The position numbers and the translations under genes are program-made. From NCBI RefSeq assembly GCF_000735195.1, contig NZ_JPIM01000006.1:1-64000 (forward strand): a stretch of 64,000 nt of DNA. The letters are read 5' to 3'. Position 1 is the first letter of the stretch. Every line of letters begins with the position of its first letter. The notes below the pieces were generated by a model, which made no database searches, had not been told where the DNA came from, and was given only the letters and a program-made list of their open reading frames with translations. The DNA is from Chloroflexus sp. MS-G (GTDB lineage Bacteria > Chloroflexota > Chloroflexia > Chloroflexales > Chloroflexaceae). This document shows positions 29,336-38,331 of this stretch, piece by piece.

Positions 29336-30820
29336 TCAATACGCATTTTCCTGCCGACCGGTAATGAAGTTAATAATCGTGCGCAAAATAATTTTGATAT
29401 CGAAGAGCAACGACCAGTTTTCAACGTAATAAAGATCGTAGCGGGTACGCTCTTCGATACTGGTATCGCCACGCAAGCCATTGACCTGCGCCCAACCGGT
29501 CAAACCGGCCTTCTCTTTGTGCCGACGCATGTAACGTGGGATCTGCTGTCGGAACTGCTCAACCCAGCGTGCCTGCTCAGGACGCGGCCCTACAATTGAC
29601 ATCTCACCGATCAAAACATTAATCAGTTGCGGTAACTCATCGAGGCTGGTACGGCGCAAAAAACGCCCCACGCGCGTTACTCGTGGATCATTCTGCACCG
29701 TCCACGTGCCAAATTGCTCGGCATCGGGGCGCATCGTGCGAAACTTAATCATCCAGAAGGGCTTACCATCAAGCCCTACCCGCTCCTGCAAAAAGAAGAT
29801 CGGTCCCCGTGATTCAAGGCGGATCGCTAGTGCAATGAGCAGCATCACCGGCGCCGCGAACAGCAATACGACCGATGCAACAACTAGATCGAGTGCACGT
29901 TTGAGCATCCGATTCCACGGATTATCGAGCGCCGCGTTCTTTACGCTTACTAATGGTAGATCGCGCAAGTCGCCAATTGAGATACCATTATTGGTAATCA
30001 GTTGAAATGTATCAGGATAAATCTTAATGGCTACCGACTCATCTTCGGCTAGCGCGATCACGTCAATCAGGTCTTGTGACGAACGACCAGAGAGCGCAAT
30101 AATCACCTCGTCGGCGTGAGTAGCCCGAATGACTCGGCAAATGTGATCGGTACGACCAAGAACCGGTAATCCATCAACAATCTCGCCAATCGGCACCGTA
30201 TCTGACAGAAAACCCTGAACGCGATAGCCTAACTCAGGGCGGCGCCGGATCGTATTCCAGACCAGTCGTCCAGGTTCACGAGCGCCGACGATCAGTACCC
30301 GACGAGTGTCAATATCAAGGCGGCGCAAGATCGAGACCAGCCCACGATGGAGAAACCGACCGGTCAGACACGCTGCAACCGCCAGCAACCAGCCTTGAAA
30401 GAGAATCTCGCGCGTCCATGGTATCTCTTCACCACCGAACTCACCGATCAGCGCATTGACGAAAATCACCAACACCATCGTTAGCGACACGGCGGTCAGC
30501 ACCTTCACCGCTTCATCAAGACGTGAGGCGCCGCGCTTCATCTCATAAAGACCGTTACTGGCAAACACGATCAGCGCAATGACGCTACCAATCACGCTTA
30601 GACGCAGCGGCGTCAGCGGATCGGCAGGCATACGAAAGCCTGCGCCAGATAATGATTCGGCGCCGAGCGCATATGCTACTTGGGTTGCCAGATTGAGCGA
30701 CGCCACATCAATCACGATCAGTAACAGGCGTAACAACGCCTGCCAGGCTCGTGGGCGCAGCAATGAGCGCGTTCTAACCGACGTGACGCGCCTTGGCGGG
30801 GAGGAGGAGATTGCGGCCAA
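29336..30820 (-). CDS. Polyprenyl-phosphate sugar-1-phosphate transferase (WbaP/WcaJ type)
   Basis: A 494-residue initiating transferase that moves a sugar-1-phosphate to undecaprenyl phosphate at the membrane. The N-terminal four hydrophobic helices and a CoA-binding-like Rossmann region (VLIVGAREPGRLVWN) are followed by a fifth helix near residue 310 and the catalytic domain, with PIFFLQERVGLDGKPFWMIKFRTM (key KFRTM), FLRRTSLDELPQL and MSIVGPRPE. The start is TTG at 30820 with AAGGAG ten bases upstream; it overlaps the GT2 gene by about 47 bases. It probably opens exopolysaccharide or glycan assembly. Confidence 0.92.
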   Translation of the reverse strand: MAAISSSPPRRVTSVRTRSLLRPRAWQALLRLLLIVIDVASLNLATQVAYALGAESLSGAGFRMPADPLTPLRLSVIGSVIALIVFASNGLYEMKRGASRLDEAVKVLTAVSLTMVLVIFVNALIGEFGGEEIPWTREILFQGWLLAVAACLTGRFLHRGLVSILRRLDIDTRRVLIVGAREPGRLVWNTIRRRPELGYRVQGFLSDTVPIGEIVDGLPVLGRTDHICRVIRATHADEVIIALSGRSSQDLIDVIALAEDESVAIKIYPDTFQLITNNGISIGDLRDLPLVSVKNAALDNPWNRMLKRALDLVVASVVLLFAAPVMLLIALAIRLESRGPIFFLQERVGLDGKPFWMIKFRTMRPDAEQFGTWTVQNDPRVTRVGRFLRRTSLDELPQLINVLIGEMSIVGPRPEQARWVEQFRQQIPRYMRRHKEKAGLTGWAQVNGLRGDTSIEERTRYDLYYVENWSLLFDIKIILRTIINFITGRQENAY

Positions 30821-31673
30821 GTGCCCACAGCTCCTTTACAGTAATACCTAGCTCGATCAGACCATTAAGTAGGGCGGGCGTCGTCGCTGCATAATGTTTC
30901 CGATGAAAAAGACGCATTGCATCATAGAACGCCCGGATCGATGGGATTGGACGACGACTGGAAGCGGCACGTTTATAATGGTAGACCGTTACCGCAGGGT
31001 AGTAGACAATCTTCCAACCGTACTGTTTGATCCGATAGGCCCAATCGAGATCTTCGCCATACATAAAGAATGCTTCATCGAGCAAGCCCACTTCTCGCAC
31101 AACTGCTGTGCGTACCATCATACAGGCGCCAACCACTGAATCCACTTCAGTTTCAACATCAGGGTCGAGATAAGTCAGATTATACGCAGCAAAGCGGCGG
31201 CTACGTGGAAAGAGACGTGACAGCCCAAATAAGCGGTAAAAGGCAACTGCTGGCGTTGGGAAACTACGCCGACAGGCCAGATCAAGCGATCCATCGGGCA
31301 ATAGCAATTTTGGCCCAACGGCACCGACCGTTGGGTGCTTGTCGAGATAATCAACCAAACCGTCGAGTGCACCTGGCGGTACCACTGTATCGTTGTTGAG
31401 TAACAGAATGTAAGTCGGCGGATCGGGTAACACCAGGATTTGACGTAATGCTAGATTATTTCCAGCAGAGAAACCACCATTAACTGGGCTTTCGATCAGG
31501 TGAACCCACGGAAATCGCTCGCGAACCATTCGGGCACTGCCATCGGTTGAGGCGTTGTCAACTACCCACACCGACAACTCACAGCGGGTGGGTGCAGCGG
31601 CAATCGACGCCAGACAATCCGCTAACAGGTCGGCCCGGTTGTAGTTGAGAATAACGACTGCCAGACGGCTCAT
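30774..31673 (-). CDS. Glycosyltransferase family 2 (rhamnosyltransferase-like)
   Basis: A 299-residue GT-A enzyme. It has the N-terminal VVILNYNRADLLADCL, the WVVDNASTDGSA donor-site region, YILLLNNDTVVPPG (the DxD-like metal site as NND) and the MYGEDLDWAYRIKQYGW acceptor-side motif, typical of rhamnosyltransferase-type GT2 proteins. The ATG at 31673 with AGGA upstream is preferred over the start at 31691. It overlaps the polyprenyl transferase downstream, so the pair most likely belongs to one glycan pathway. Confidence 0.9.
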   Translation of the reverse strand: MSRLAVVILNYNRADLLADCLASIAAAPTRCELSVWVVDNASTDGSARMVRERFPWVHLIESPVNGGFSAGNNLALRQILVLPDPPTYILLLNNDTVVPPGALDGLVDYLDKHPTVGAVGPKLLLPDGSLDLACRRSFPTPAVAFYRLFGLSRLFPRSRRFAAYNLTYLDPDVETEVDSVVGACMMVRTAVVREVGLLDEAFFMYGEDLDWAYRIKQYGWKIVYYPAVTVYHYKRAASSRRPIPSIRAFYDAMRLFHRKHYAATTPALLNGLIELGITVKELWALGRNLLLPAKARHVG

Positions 31674-31828
31674 TGTTTTCCTGTGCGTCAAAACTCATGC
31701 TGCTATTCTGGCTCAGTATACCACAGGTTGCTCTTGTTTTATATGCAAGAACGTATCGATGGCATAGATCAACGATAGAAAAAGATTTAAGGCTTTATAA
31801 TGCAGAATTAAATATTAAAAGCTTTGGC

Positions 31829-31857
31829 TTGACAATGTGTACCGGGCATATTATACT
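31829..31857 (+). promoter_or_regulatory. Promoter of pufLM
   Basis: TTGACA (31829-31834), 17 bases, TATACT (31852-31857): an almost perfect sigma-70-type promoter. A very AT-rich stretch with several A- and T-tracts directly upstream (31780-31828) may act as an UP element. Transcription would start near 31864, giving a leader of about 107 bases before pufL. No obvious inverted-repeat operator is seen. Confidence 0.8.
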
Positions 31858-31970
31858 GACCGAAAAGGCAAAAATTTTTGCTTATCATTACACGTCATCC
31901 GAGTCAGGTCAACCACAAGGCGCGATGAAGGTATCGGTCGCCGCGCCAACCGCTACTAGAGGGAGTCGCT

Positions 31971-32906
31971 ATGAGTAGAGCAAAAGCGAAAGACCCCCGC
32001 TTCCCCGACTTTTCGTTCACCGTCGTCGAAGGTGCGCGAGCTACACGGGTACCGGGCGGGCGGACGATCGAAGAGATCGAGCCGGAGTACAAAATCAAAG
32101 GACGGACTACCTTCAGTGCTATCTTCCGCTATGACCCGTTCGATTTCTGGGTCGGGCCATTTTACGTTGGCTTCTGGGGTTTTGTCTCGGTGATCGGGAT
32201 CATTTTTGGTTCGTATTTCTACATCAACGAAACAATCCTCAAAGGGCCTTATTCACTGCCACAAAACTTCTTTGCCGGACGCATCGATCCACCACCTGCC
32301 GAACTTGGTCTGGGATTTGCTGCACCAGGGGAGCCGGGGTTTGCCTGGCAGATGACGGTTCTCTTCGCTACCATCGCCTTTTTCGGCTGGATGATGCGTC
32401 AGGTTGACATCAGCATGAAGCTCGATATGGGCTATCATGTGCCGATTGCCTTTGGGGTCGCCTTCTCAGCCTGGCTGGTCCTACAGGTCATTCGCCCAAT
32501 CGCACTAGGAATGTGGCACGAGGGTTTCGTTCTCGGCATTATGCCACATCTTGATTGGGTATCGAATTTTGGCTACCGTTACAATAACTTCTTTTACAAT
32601 CCGTTCCATGCGATTGGGATTACCGGTCTATTCGCTTCAACTTGGCTCCTGGCCTGCCACGGGTCGCTGATCCTCAGTGCGGCACAGTATCGTGGCCCTG
32701 AAGGCGGCGACATCGAGAACGTCTTCTTCCGTGATGTGCAATACTACTCGGTTGGCGAGTCGGGTGTTCACCGTTTGGGATACATCTTCGCTATCGGTGG
32801 CATCCTCTCAGCAGATTTGTGCATCCTGTTGTCAGGCTGGCCAGTACAAGATTGGGTAAGCTTCTGGAACTTCTGGAATAATCTGCCCTTCTGGAGCGGC
32901 GTCTAG
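31971..32906 (+). CDS. pufL: Photosynthetic reaction centre L subunit
   Basis: A 311-residue membrane protein binding bacteriochlorophyll, bacteriopheophytin and quinone in the type-2 reaction centre. It has five transmembrane helices and the expected landmarks: YDPFDFWVGPFYVGFWG, the cofactor region around SAWLVLQVIRPIALGMWHEGF, NFGYRYNNFFYNPFHAIGI and the quinone/iron side LLACHGSLILSAAQYRG. It is a separate gene from pufM, as in Chloroflexus and unlike the fused pufLM of Roseiflexus. A GAGGGAG site precedes the ATG. Confidence 0.98.
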   Translation: MSRAKAKDPRFPDFSFTVVEGARATRVPGGRTIEEIEPEYKIKGRTTFSAIFRYDPFDFWVGPFYVGFWGFVSVIGIIFGSYFYINETILKGPYSLPQNFFAGRIDPPPAELGLGFAAPGEPGFAWQMTVLFATIAFFGWMMRQVDISMKLDMGYHVPIAFGVAFSAWLVLQVIRPIALGMWHEGFVLGIMPHLDWVSNFGYRYNNFFYNPFHAIGITGLFASTWLLACHGSLILSAAQYRGPEGGDIENVFFRDVQYYSVGESGVHRLGYIFAIGGILSADLCILLSGWPVQDWVSFWNFWNNLPFWSGV

Positions 32907-32922
32907 AGAGGAGCGTTACGAT

Positions 32923-33846
32923 ATGGCGACAATAAATATGACGCCGGGTGATCTGGAGCTGGGTCGTGACCGCGGTCGTATCGGAAAGCCCATCGAGGTT
33001 CCATTACTCGAGAACTTTGGCTTTGATAGTCAGCTCGGCCCATTTTACCTCGGCTTTTGGAATGCAGTGGCGTACATCACGGGCGGGATCTTCACGTTTA
33101 TCTGGCTGGTAGTGATGCTTGCCCAAGTCAATTACAATCCGATAGCGTTCATCAAGTATTTTGTAGTGTTACAGATCGATCCGCCTTCATCGCGCTATGG
33201 CCTGAGTTTTCCGCCATTGGAGGAGGGCGGTTGGTGGCTTATCGCGACTTTCTTCTTGACCGTTTCAATCTTTGCCTGGTACATGCATATTTACACTCGT
33301 GCCAAGGCCCTTGGTATCAAGCCGTACCTGGCTTATGGCTTCACGGGTGCCATTGCTCTCTACCTGGTGATCTACATCATTCGCCCTATCTGGATGGGTG
33401 ATTGGTCGGAAGCCCCCGCCCATGGGATCAAGGCTCTGCTCGACTGGACGAACAATGTGAGTGTGCGTTACGGCAATTTCTACTACAATCCGTTCCACAT
33501 GCTCTCAATCTTCTTCCTGCTTGGTTCGACACTCTTGCTGGCAATGCACGCCGGCACGATTTGGGCACTTGAGAAGTACGCCGCACACGAAGAGTGGAAT
33601 GAGATTCAGGCTCCCGGTACCGGTACTGAACGTGCGCAGCTCTTCTGGCGCTGGTGCATGGGCTTTAATGCGAATGCCTACTCGATCCATCTGTGGGCTT
33701 TCTGGTTTGCCTGGCTATGCGGTATTACCGGCGCACTTGGCGTCTTCTTCTCAATGCCTGATTTCGTGAATAACTGGTTCCAATGGGGTATTGAGGCCGG
33801 TATCAATTATCCACAAGGACCTACACCACCGGTTTCGTTGCCGTAG
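32923..33846 (+). CDS. pufM: Photosynthetic reaction centre M subunit
   Basis: A 307-residue partner of PufL, with five helices. It shows LGPFYLGFWNAVAYITGG, the region YGNFYYNPFHMLSIFFLLGSTLLLAMHAGTIWAL (key FHMLS and AMHAGTIWAL, iron-side histidine) and the C-terminal RWCMGFNANAYSIHLWAFWFAWLCGITGA (key GFNANAYSIH). Chloroflexus-type reaction centres are known to carry three bacteriopheophytins because of a change in M; that position should be checked by alignment. Its start lies 16 bases after the pufL stop with GAGGAG upstream. The antenna and cytochrome genes pufB/A/C are not in the window. Confidence 0.98.
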   Translation: MATINMTPGDLELGRDRGRIGKPIEVPLLENFGFDSQLGPFYLGFWNAVAYITGGIFTFIWLVVMLAQVNYNPIAFIKYFVVLQIDPPSSRYGLSFPPLEEGGWWLIATFFLTVSIFAWYMHIYTRAKALGIKPYLAYGFTGAIALYLVIYIIRPIWMGDWSEAPAHGIKALLDWTNNVSVRYGNFYYNPFHMLSIFFLLGSTLLLAMHAGTIWALEKYAAHEEWNEIQAPGTGTERAQLFWRWCMGFNANAYSIHLWAFWFAWLCGITGALGVFFSMPDFVNNWFQWGIEAGINYPQGPTPPVSLP

Positions 33847-33874
33847 GCTGAACGTATTCCCGCCCTCCTCCCCG

Positions 33875-33909
33875 CCTCCCATCCGTTACAAGACGGATGG
33901 GAGGTTTTC
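33875..33909 (+). terminator. Rho-independent terminator after pufM
   Basis: CCTCCCATCCGT pairs perfectly with ACGGATGGGAGG across a 6-base loop and is followed at once by TTTTCT. It lies about 30 bases beyond the pufM stop and closes the pufLM transcript. Confidence 0.92.
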
Positions 33910-34012
33910 TCTGGTCAGCGGAAGGGTGATACTTCCGAGACAAGCGACGACTCTCAGTAGTGCCTCTTCGTGAGCAATCAGGTTGCCTGGAGTCCACCCC
34001 TTCCGCTCACTT

Positions 34013-34654
34013 TTATCGCCTCTGCTCTCGTGCGCCTATCACGCCCGAACCATCACTCACCCGTTCAACCGACATTCCCAGGGCCAGCGCCAGAGCGTTT
34101 ACGACTGGCTGTAAAGCAGCTGGAACTGCCGCGCTGTCGATGATCCACACCTCTTCACCAACCAGCATCTCGAGCGTAAGGACCGTTTGTAAGCGACGAA
34201 TCAACCCACCGGTGACGATTCGATAGGGGCGCAGCCGTAAACCGCTGATGGCAGTACGGACAACGCGCTGTTCACGTGGTCGTCCGACTCGACTCGTCTG
34301 CCGCATCGTGAAGGATTCGTTATCGAGAATGATCTCGTTTGTCGTTGTGGCAATGGCGTACCCGCCGACAAGCCGTTGAATGCCTAACCCGCCGAAGAGT
34401 CCGGCAATTGCGGCACTGATACCTGCTGCGGCAAATCCTAGCTCTTGCAGGGCTGCCAGCACACCGGCAATGAGAACAGCCATAGCAACGAGCATCAACA
34501 CTCCACCACCAACCAGGAGCGGCAGCGCCGCCGGACGATTCGCCTGAGGATATGACCGCAGGTGCAACCGATCCGGTTCAGCTACGAGTACCTGGTAGTA
34601 TGGCACGGCACTTAAACGGCGACCTAGCCGTTGACGTAGTGATGATGTTGTCAT
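34013..34654 (-). CDS. Membrane protein of unknown function (PH-like tail)
   Basis: A 213-residue protein with no family I can name. Two closely spaced hydrophobic helices (about residues 45-70 and 72-95) are flanked by an N-terminal hydrophilic stretch and a C-terminal soluble part of about 115 residues (TTNEIILDNESFTMRQTSRVG onward) that looks like alternating beta strands. This two-helix-plus-beta layout resembles small bacterial PH-domain membrane proteins. It is convergent with pufM and separated from it by the terminator at 33875. Confidence 0.65.
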   Translation of the reverse strand: MTTSSLRQRLGRRLSAVPYYQVLVAEPDRLHLRSYPQANRPAALPLLVGGGVLMLVAMAVLIAGVLAALQELGFAAAGISAAIAGLFGGLGIQRLVGGYAIATTTNEIILDNESFTMRQTSRVGRPREQRVVRTAISGLRLRPYRIVTGGLIRRLQTVLTLEMLVGEEVWIIDSAAVPAALQPVVNALALALGMSVERVSDGSGVIGAREQRR

Positions 34655-34734
34655 AGGCAGAACCTTGTAGCCTCGTATGATCTAGCAACTTCACAACAGG
34701 TTTTACAACGATACGTGCTCTGATCGTATCACAC

Positions 34735-34763
34735 TTGCACGAATTATCGGATTGTGCTATACT
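34735..34763 (+). promoter_or_regulatory. Promoter of tRNA-Gly
   Basis: TTGCAC (34735-34740), 17 bases, TATACT (34758-34763). Transcription would start within a few bases of the mature tRNA end, as is common for tRNA genes. Confidence 0.8.
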
Positions 34764-34774
34764 CTAAACGCGAT

Positions 34775-34850
34775 GCGGGAGTGGCTCAGCTGGTAGAGCG
34801 ACACCTTGCCAAGGTGTAGGTCGCGGGTTCGAATCCCGTCTCCCGCTCCA
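34775..34850 (+). tRNA. tRNA-Gly (GCC)
   Basis: A full cloverleaf: acceptor GCGGGAG/CTCCCGC, anticodon stem ACACC/GGTGT with loop TTGCCAA (anticodon GCC), T-arm GCGGGTTCGAATCCCGT, and an encoded CCA at 34848-34850. It stands alone, with its own promoter and terminator. Confidence 0.97.
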
Positions 34851-34854
34851 TTAT

Positions 34855-34882
34855 AAGCCGGTGCGTAAGCACTGGCTTTTTC
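34855..34882 (+). terminator. Terminator of tRNA-Gly
   Basis: AAGCCGGTGC pairs with GCACTGGCTT (one G-U pair) across GTAA and runs into TTTTTC. It begins four bases after the tRNA CCA end. Confidence 0.85.
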
Positions 34883-34885
34883 GTT

Positions 34886-35434
34886 TGAGTGAAACGTACA
34901 AGCCGTAATCTGAAGAGCCTGCCCGAACATCTATCTACCACATTGACGTGATGCACAGTCCTTCCGCATCGCAACGGATGACGCGGATAGATCTGGCAAC
35001 ACCGTGTCTCGTATGGTATACACCCGTGATCGTGCATTGGGTATCACCGGCGGCGACGTACCAACGTGACGAAACACTGTTCAATACCGGTATAGAGGCG
35101 ACGCATGCGTCGCCCTTACGTGATGATACTTTGTTCATCTGAAAATACAGGCCGCAAGCCCACGCCTGTGTCAGGTGTCTTGAAATCATCGCTCACCGCA
35201 TCCGCATGCCCTTCAGAATCGGTTGCGCACCAGAAAGCGTCGGCGAGGATAGGCTGTATTCTGCTCACGATGCAGAGATTGGCAATCTATGATATAGTTC
35301 ATGACGTAAAGATGGCAACGGCAATGTCATTCTACGAAGATCACCGTTGGCACTCAATCTGTGCGTAGCAACGCATTGTGAACCCGTGACCACAAGTTAT
35401 CCCGAACAGTCCAACACCTATATCAACAGACACC
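34886..35434. other. Long intergenic stretch without a gene
   Basis: About 550 bases lie between tRNA-Gly and the ABC-F gene. No frame shows protein-like composition. The one visible structure is a palindrome, AGGCGACGCATGCGTCGCCCT-type (arms GGCGACGCA and TGCGTCGCC, 35096-35115), of the REP hairpin kind. The rest may be decayed DNA. A promoter for the ABC-F gene should be near 35390 but no clear boxes are seen. Confidence 0.45.
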
Positions 35435-37333
35435 ATGACCCTGCTAAGTGCTAACAACCTGAGTAAATATTTCGGCGCTGAACTGATCTTTCACGACGTC
35501 AGTTTTCAAATTGCCCGTGGCGAGAAAGTGGCAATTGTCGGCTTAAACGGCGCTGGCAAAAGCACTCTGTTACGTATCATTGCCGGTCACGAGACTCCAG
35601 ACAGTGGTAGTCTCAAACTGGCGCGAGGGGTGCGTGTTGCCTACCTCGCTCAGGAAGCGCGCTTCAGTGGCGAGCGCACGCTCTGGCAAGAGATGGAAGC
35701 GGCCCTGGCCGATCTCAACACCTGGCGCACCGAATTGCTGGCCCTAGAGTCAAGGCTGGCCGATACCTCGGCTGCCGATTGGGAAGCGATGATGGAGCGC
35801 TATGGTGAATTGAGTGCCCGCTTCGAGCACGCCGGTGGTTACGAGATCGAATACCGGATCAAACGCACACTTCACGGGCTTGGCTTCCAGCCCGAACAAT
35901 ATCATCAGTGTCTGCATCACTTTTCGGGTGGGCAAAAGACGCGGGCAGCTCTGGCTGCCGCCTTGCTCAGCGATCCGGATCTGCTCTTACTCGATGAGCC
36001 GACCAATCATCTTGATATGCAGGCGCTCGAATGGCTGGAACAGTTTCTCCGGAACTGGGACGGCACGTTGATTGTCGTCTCGCATGACAGATATTTCCTT
36101 GAACGAGTAACCCAGCGCACGTTGGAGTTGAGTTTTCAGCGTCTTGAAGATTACCCTGGCAGTTACGAGAAGTATCTGACCTTGAAAGCCGAACGTATGG
36201 AACGACGGCTCAAGGAATACCAGGCGCAACAGGCGTTCATTGCCCGCACCGAAGAGTTTATTCGCCGCTATCGGGCCGGACAGCGCGCACGTGAGGCAAA
36301 AGGGCGTGAAAAACGACTGGAACGTTTGAAACGTGAGCAGATGGTTGAACGGCCTAAAGAAGCGGCAAAACTGCGCATATCACTCGATCATCAACTCCGG
36401 TCAGGCGAACTGGTATTACATCTCGATGGCCTGGTGGTTGGCTACCGTAGCCAAAATGGTGGGGCGCAGGCGCTCTTAAGAGCGGATGATCTGACGATCC
36501 GGCGCGGCGAGCGGGTTGGCTTGCTTGGCCCAAATGGATGTGGCAAAACAACCTTGCTCCGCACCCTGGTCGGACAACTACCGGCGTTGCAGGGTATGGT
36601 ACGTCTCGGTCACGAAGTGCGGATCGGATACTATGCACAGGGTCACGATATTTTGCAGTGGAACAATACTGTCCTTGACGAGATCATGCGCGTAGCCCCA
36701 GGGCTTGGTGAGGCAGCGGCACGTCATCTGTTGGCGCGTTTTCTCTTTACCGGTGACGATGTGTTCAAACGAATTGCCGATCTGAGTGGTGGTGAACGAT
36801 CACGAGTGGCGCTGGCCCAACTCACCCTCTTGCCCGGCAATATGCTGCTGCTCGACGAACCGACCAACCATCTCGATATTGATGCACGTGAGGCGTTAGA
36901 GTCTATTTTGAAAGAGTATCCCGGTACGATTTTGTTTGTTTCGCACGACCGCTATTTTATCGACACCCTGGCCGATAAGCTCTGGATCGTTGATCAAGGT
37001 CGAATCCGACAATTTATCGGGAACTATAGTGAGTACGTTGCTGCCCAAGCCGCGCTACCCCAACCGTCACCGCCAAAACAGTATGAACAGCGGCCAACAC
37101 CAACAAAGCCATCACGTCCCAATGATGCCGAACGAGCCAGGCAACGTCGTCTAGCAGCGTTGGAAGCTGAAGTAACGGCGCTCGAGCAAGACCTGGCCCG
37201 ACTCAGCAGTGAACTCGATGCGGCCAGTCAGGCCTGTGATGTTGCGCGGCTAACGACCCTGGGCGCGCAATATGCCGAACTAGAACAGTTGCTGGCAGCT
37301 AAATACGCTCTGTGGGAACAACTGGCAGCTTAA
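35435..37333 (+). CDS. ABC-F family ATPase
   Basis: A 632-residue cytoplasmic protein with two ABC domains and no membrane part. Walker A motifs are GLNGAGKSTLLR (domain 1) and GPNGCGKTTLLR (domain 2); signatures are FSGGQKTRAALA and LSGGERSRVALAQ; Walker B motifs are LLLLDEPTNHLDM and MLLLDEPTNHLDI. Between them lies the charged linker (about 250-310) typical of ribosome-associated ABC-F proteins. The C-terminal 90 residues form a predicted coiled coil (LAALEAEVTALEQDLARLSSELD, Uup-like; quoted here only in outline). Probably acts on stalled ribosomes; the exact subgroup is not settled. Confidence 0.93.
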   Translation: MTLLSANNLSKYFGAELIFHDVSFQIARGEKVAIVGLNGAGKSTLLRIIAGHETPDSGSLKLARGVRVAYLAQEARFSGERTLWQEMEAALADLNTWRTELLALESRLADTSAADWEAMMERYGELSARFEHAGGYEIEYRIKRTLHGLGFQPEQYHQCLHHFSGGQKTRAALAAALLSDPDLLLLDEPTNHLDMQALEWLEQFLRNWDGTLIVVSHDRYFLERVTQRTLELSFQRLEDYPGSYEKYLTLKAERMERRLKEYQAQQAFIARTEEFIRRYRAGQRAREAKGREKRLERLKREQMVERPKEAAKLRISLDHQLRSGELVLHLDGLVVGYRSQNGGAQALLRADDLTIRRGERVGLLGPNGCGKTTLLRTLVGQLPALQGMVRLGHEVRIGYYAQGHDILQWNNTVLDEIMRVAPGLGEAAARHLLARFLFTGDDVFKRIADLSGGERSRVALAQLTLLPGNMLLLDEPTNHLDIDAREALESILKEYPGTILFVSHDRYFIDTLADKLWIVDQGRIRQFIGNYSEYVAAQAALPQPSPPKQYEQRPTPTKPSRPNDAERARQRRLAALEAEVTALEQDLARLSSELDAASQACDVARLTTLGAQYAELEQLLAAKYALWEQLAA

Positions 37334-37376
37334 GGATGTTCATTTCTAGCATCGTAATCTAATCCTGCCCGCGACA

Positions 37377-38135
37377 ATGAATTACCGTGCATACGCACCA
37401 ATTTATCATGCTGCCGGTCAGGCGACCTTCGGTGCCACGTTAGCCAGTACTATTCTCGAGCATCTTCCGTTACCGCAACGGGTGCTCGACCTTGCCTGTG
37501 GTACCGGCGCGGCAGCGCTGGTTTTTGCCGCAAACGGTGCGATCGTTGTCGGGGTCGATTTGTCGCCCGATATGCTGCGCATTGCCCAAGAGCAGGCTGT
37601 TCAGCGCGGGTTAGACATTGACTGGATCGAAGCCGACATCCGTGCACTCCCACCTGATCCACGTCTGGCACCGGCCAGCTTCGACATGATCACCTGTCTC
37701 TTCGACAGCCTTAACCAGCTTCTCAACGATGCCGATCTGACAACGGTTTGTCGAACAGTCGGCACGTTATTGCGCCCCGGTGGACACTTCATCTTTGATC
37801 TGAACACACCGGCCGGCCTTCGTTCATGGCACGAATACGATCAGGTAACCTTCGACGGACGTGATCTGCTGGTCATCAACCGGCTCACCTTCGATCCGGT
37901 GCAGCAGCGCGCCTATGGTCGCATTATCTGGTTTCGCCGCGACGGGCAGCGCTGGTGGCGTGGCGAAGAGACGCATTGCGAACGACCGTGGGAGGAAACA
38001 GACATCGCGGCAGCCTTGAACGCCGGCGGACTAGTCTTGACGGCGCGTCTCACTCCCCACTGGACACCGGCAACTACCGCTGATCCACGAGTGGTCTATG
38101 TCGCGATGCGCCCAATCGGCGACGAGTATGTTTGA
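37377..38135 (+). CDS. SAM-dependent methyltransferase
   Basis: A 252-residue class I methyltransferase. The SAM-binding motif is VLDLACGTGAAALVFA, followed by GVDLSPDMLRIAQE and the acidic ADIRALPPD, then FDMITCLFDSLNQL and the GGHFIFDLNTP post-motif. This form is common among small-molecule and uncharacterised methyltransferases, with substrate unknown. It lies 43 bases after the ABC-F gene on the same strand and may be cotranscribed with it. The start has only a weak ribosome-binding site. Confidence 0.87.
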   Translation: MNYRAYAPIYHAAGQATFGATLASTILEHLPLPQRVLDLACGTGAAALVFAANGAIVVGVDLSPDMLRIAQEQAVQRGLDIDWIEADIRALPPDPRLAPASFDMITCLFDSLNQLLNDADLTTVCRTVGTLLRPGGHFIFDLNTPAGLRSWHEYDQVTFDGRDLLVINRLTFDPVQQRAYGRIIWFRRDGQRWWRGEETHCERPWEETDIAAALNAGGLVLTARLTPHWTPATTADPRVVYVAMRPIGDEYV

Positions 38136-38149
38136 ACGTTCTCTTGGGT

Positions 38150-38310
38150 GGTAGGGGCCAACCATCCCCCCTTCCTCGCCGCGTGGAGGAGCGGCAAGGG
38201 GGTGGGAGAAGGTGCAGGTCTCCTTCTCCCATCCCCCCTTCCTCGCCCGCAGCGCGGGATAGGAAGGGGGCAGGGGGGGAAGGTGAGGGGGCAACCCTCC
38301 CCCTTTAAGA
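38150..38310. repeat. G-rich/C-rich intergenic repeat
   Basis: Between two convergent genes lies a stretch of alternating C-rich and G-rich blocks such as CCCCCCTTCCTCGCC and GGAAGGGGGCAGGGGGG that can pair with each other. The same core words occur at 11918-11965, 47820-47935, 51470-51540 and 59500-59650. The TGATCA-type end boxes seen at 51372 are not found here. Confidence 0.6.
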
Positions 38311-38331
38311 GCATCCCACTGCCAGACATAA

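Noticed and set aside
38150..38310. G-rich repeated stretch as a possible CRISPR or rRNA fragment
   Set aside because: No regular repeat-spacer pattern and no conserved rRNA words; it matches the dispersed G-rich core instead.
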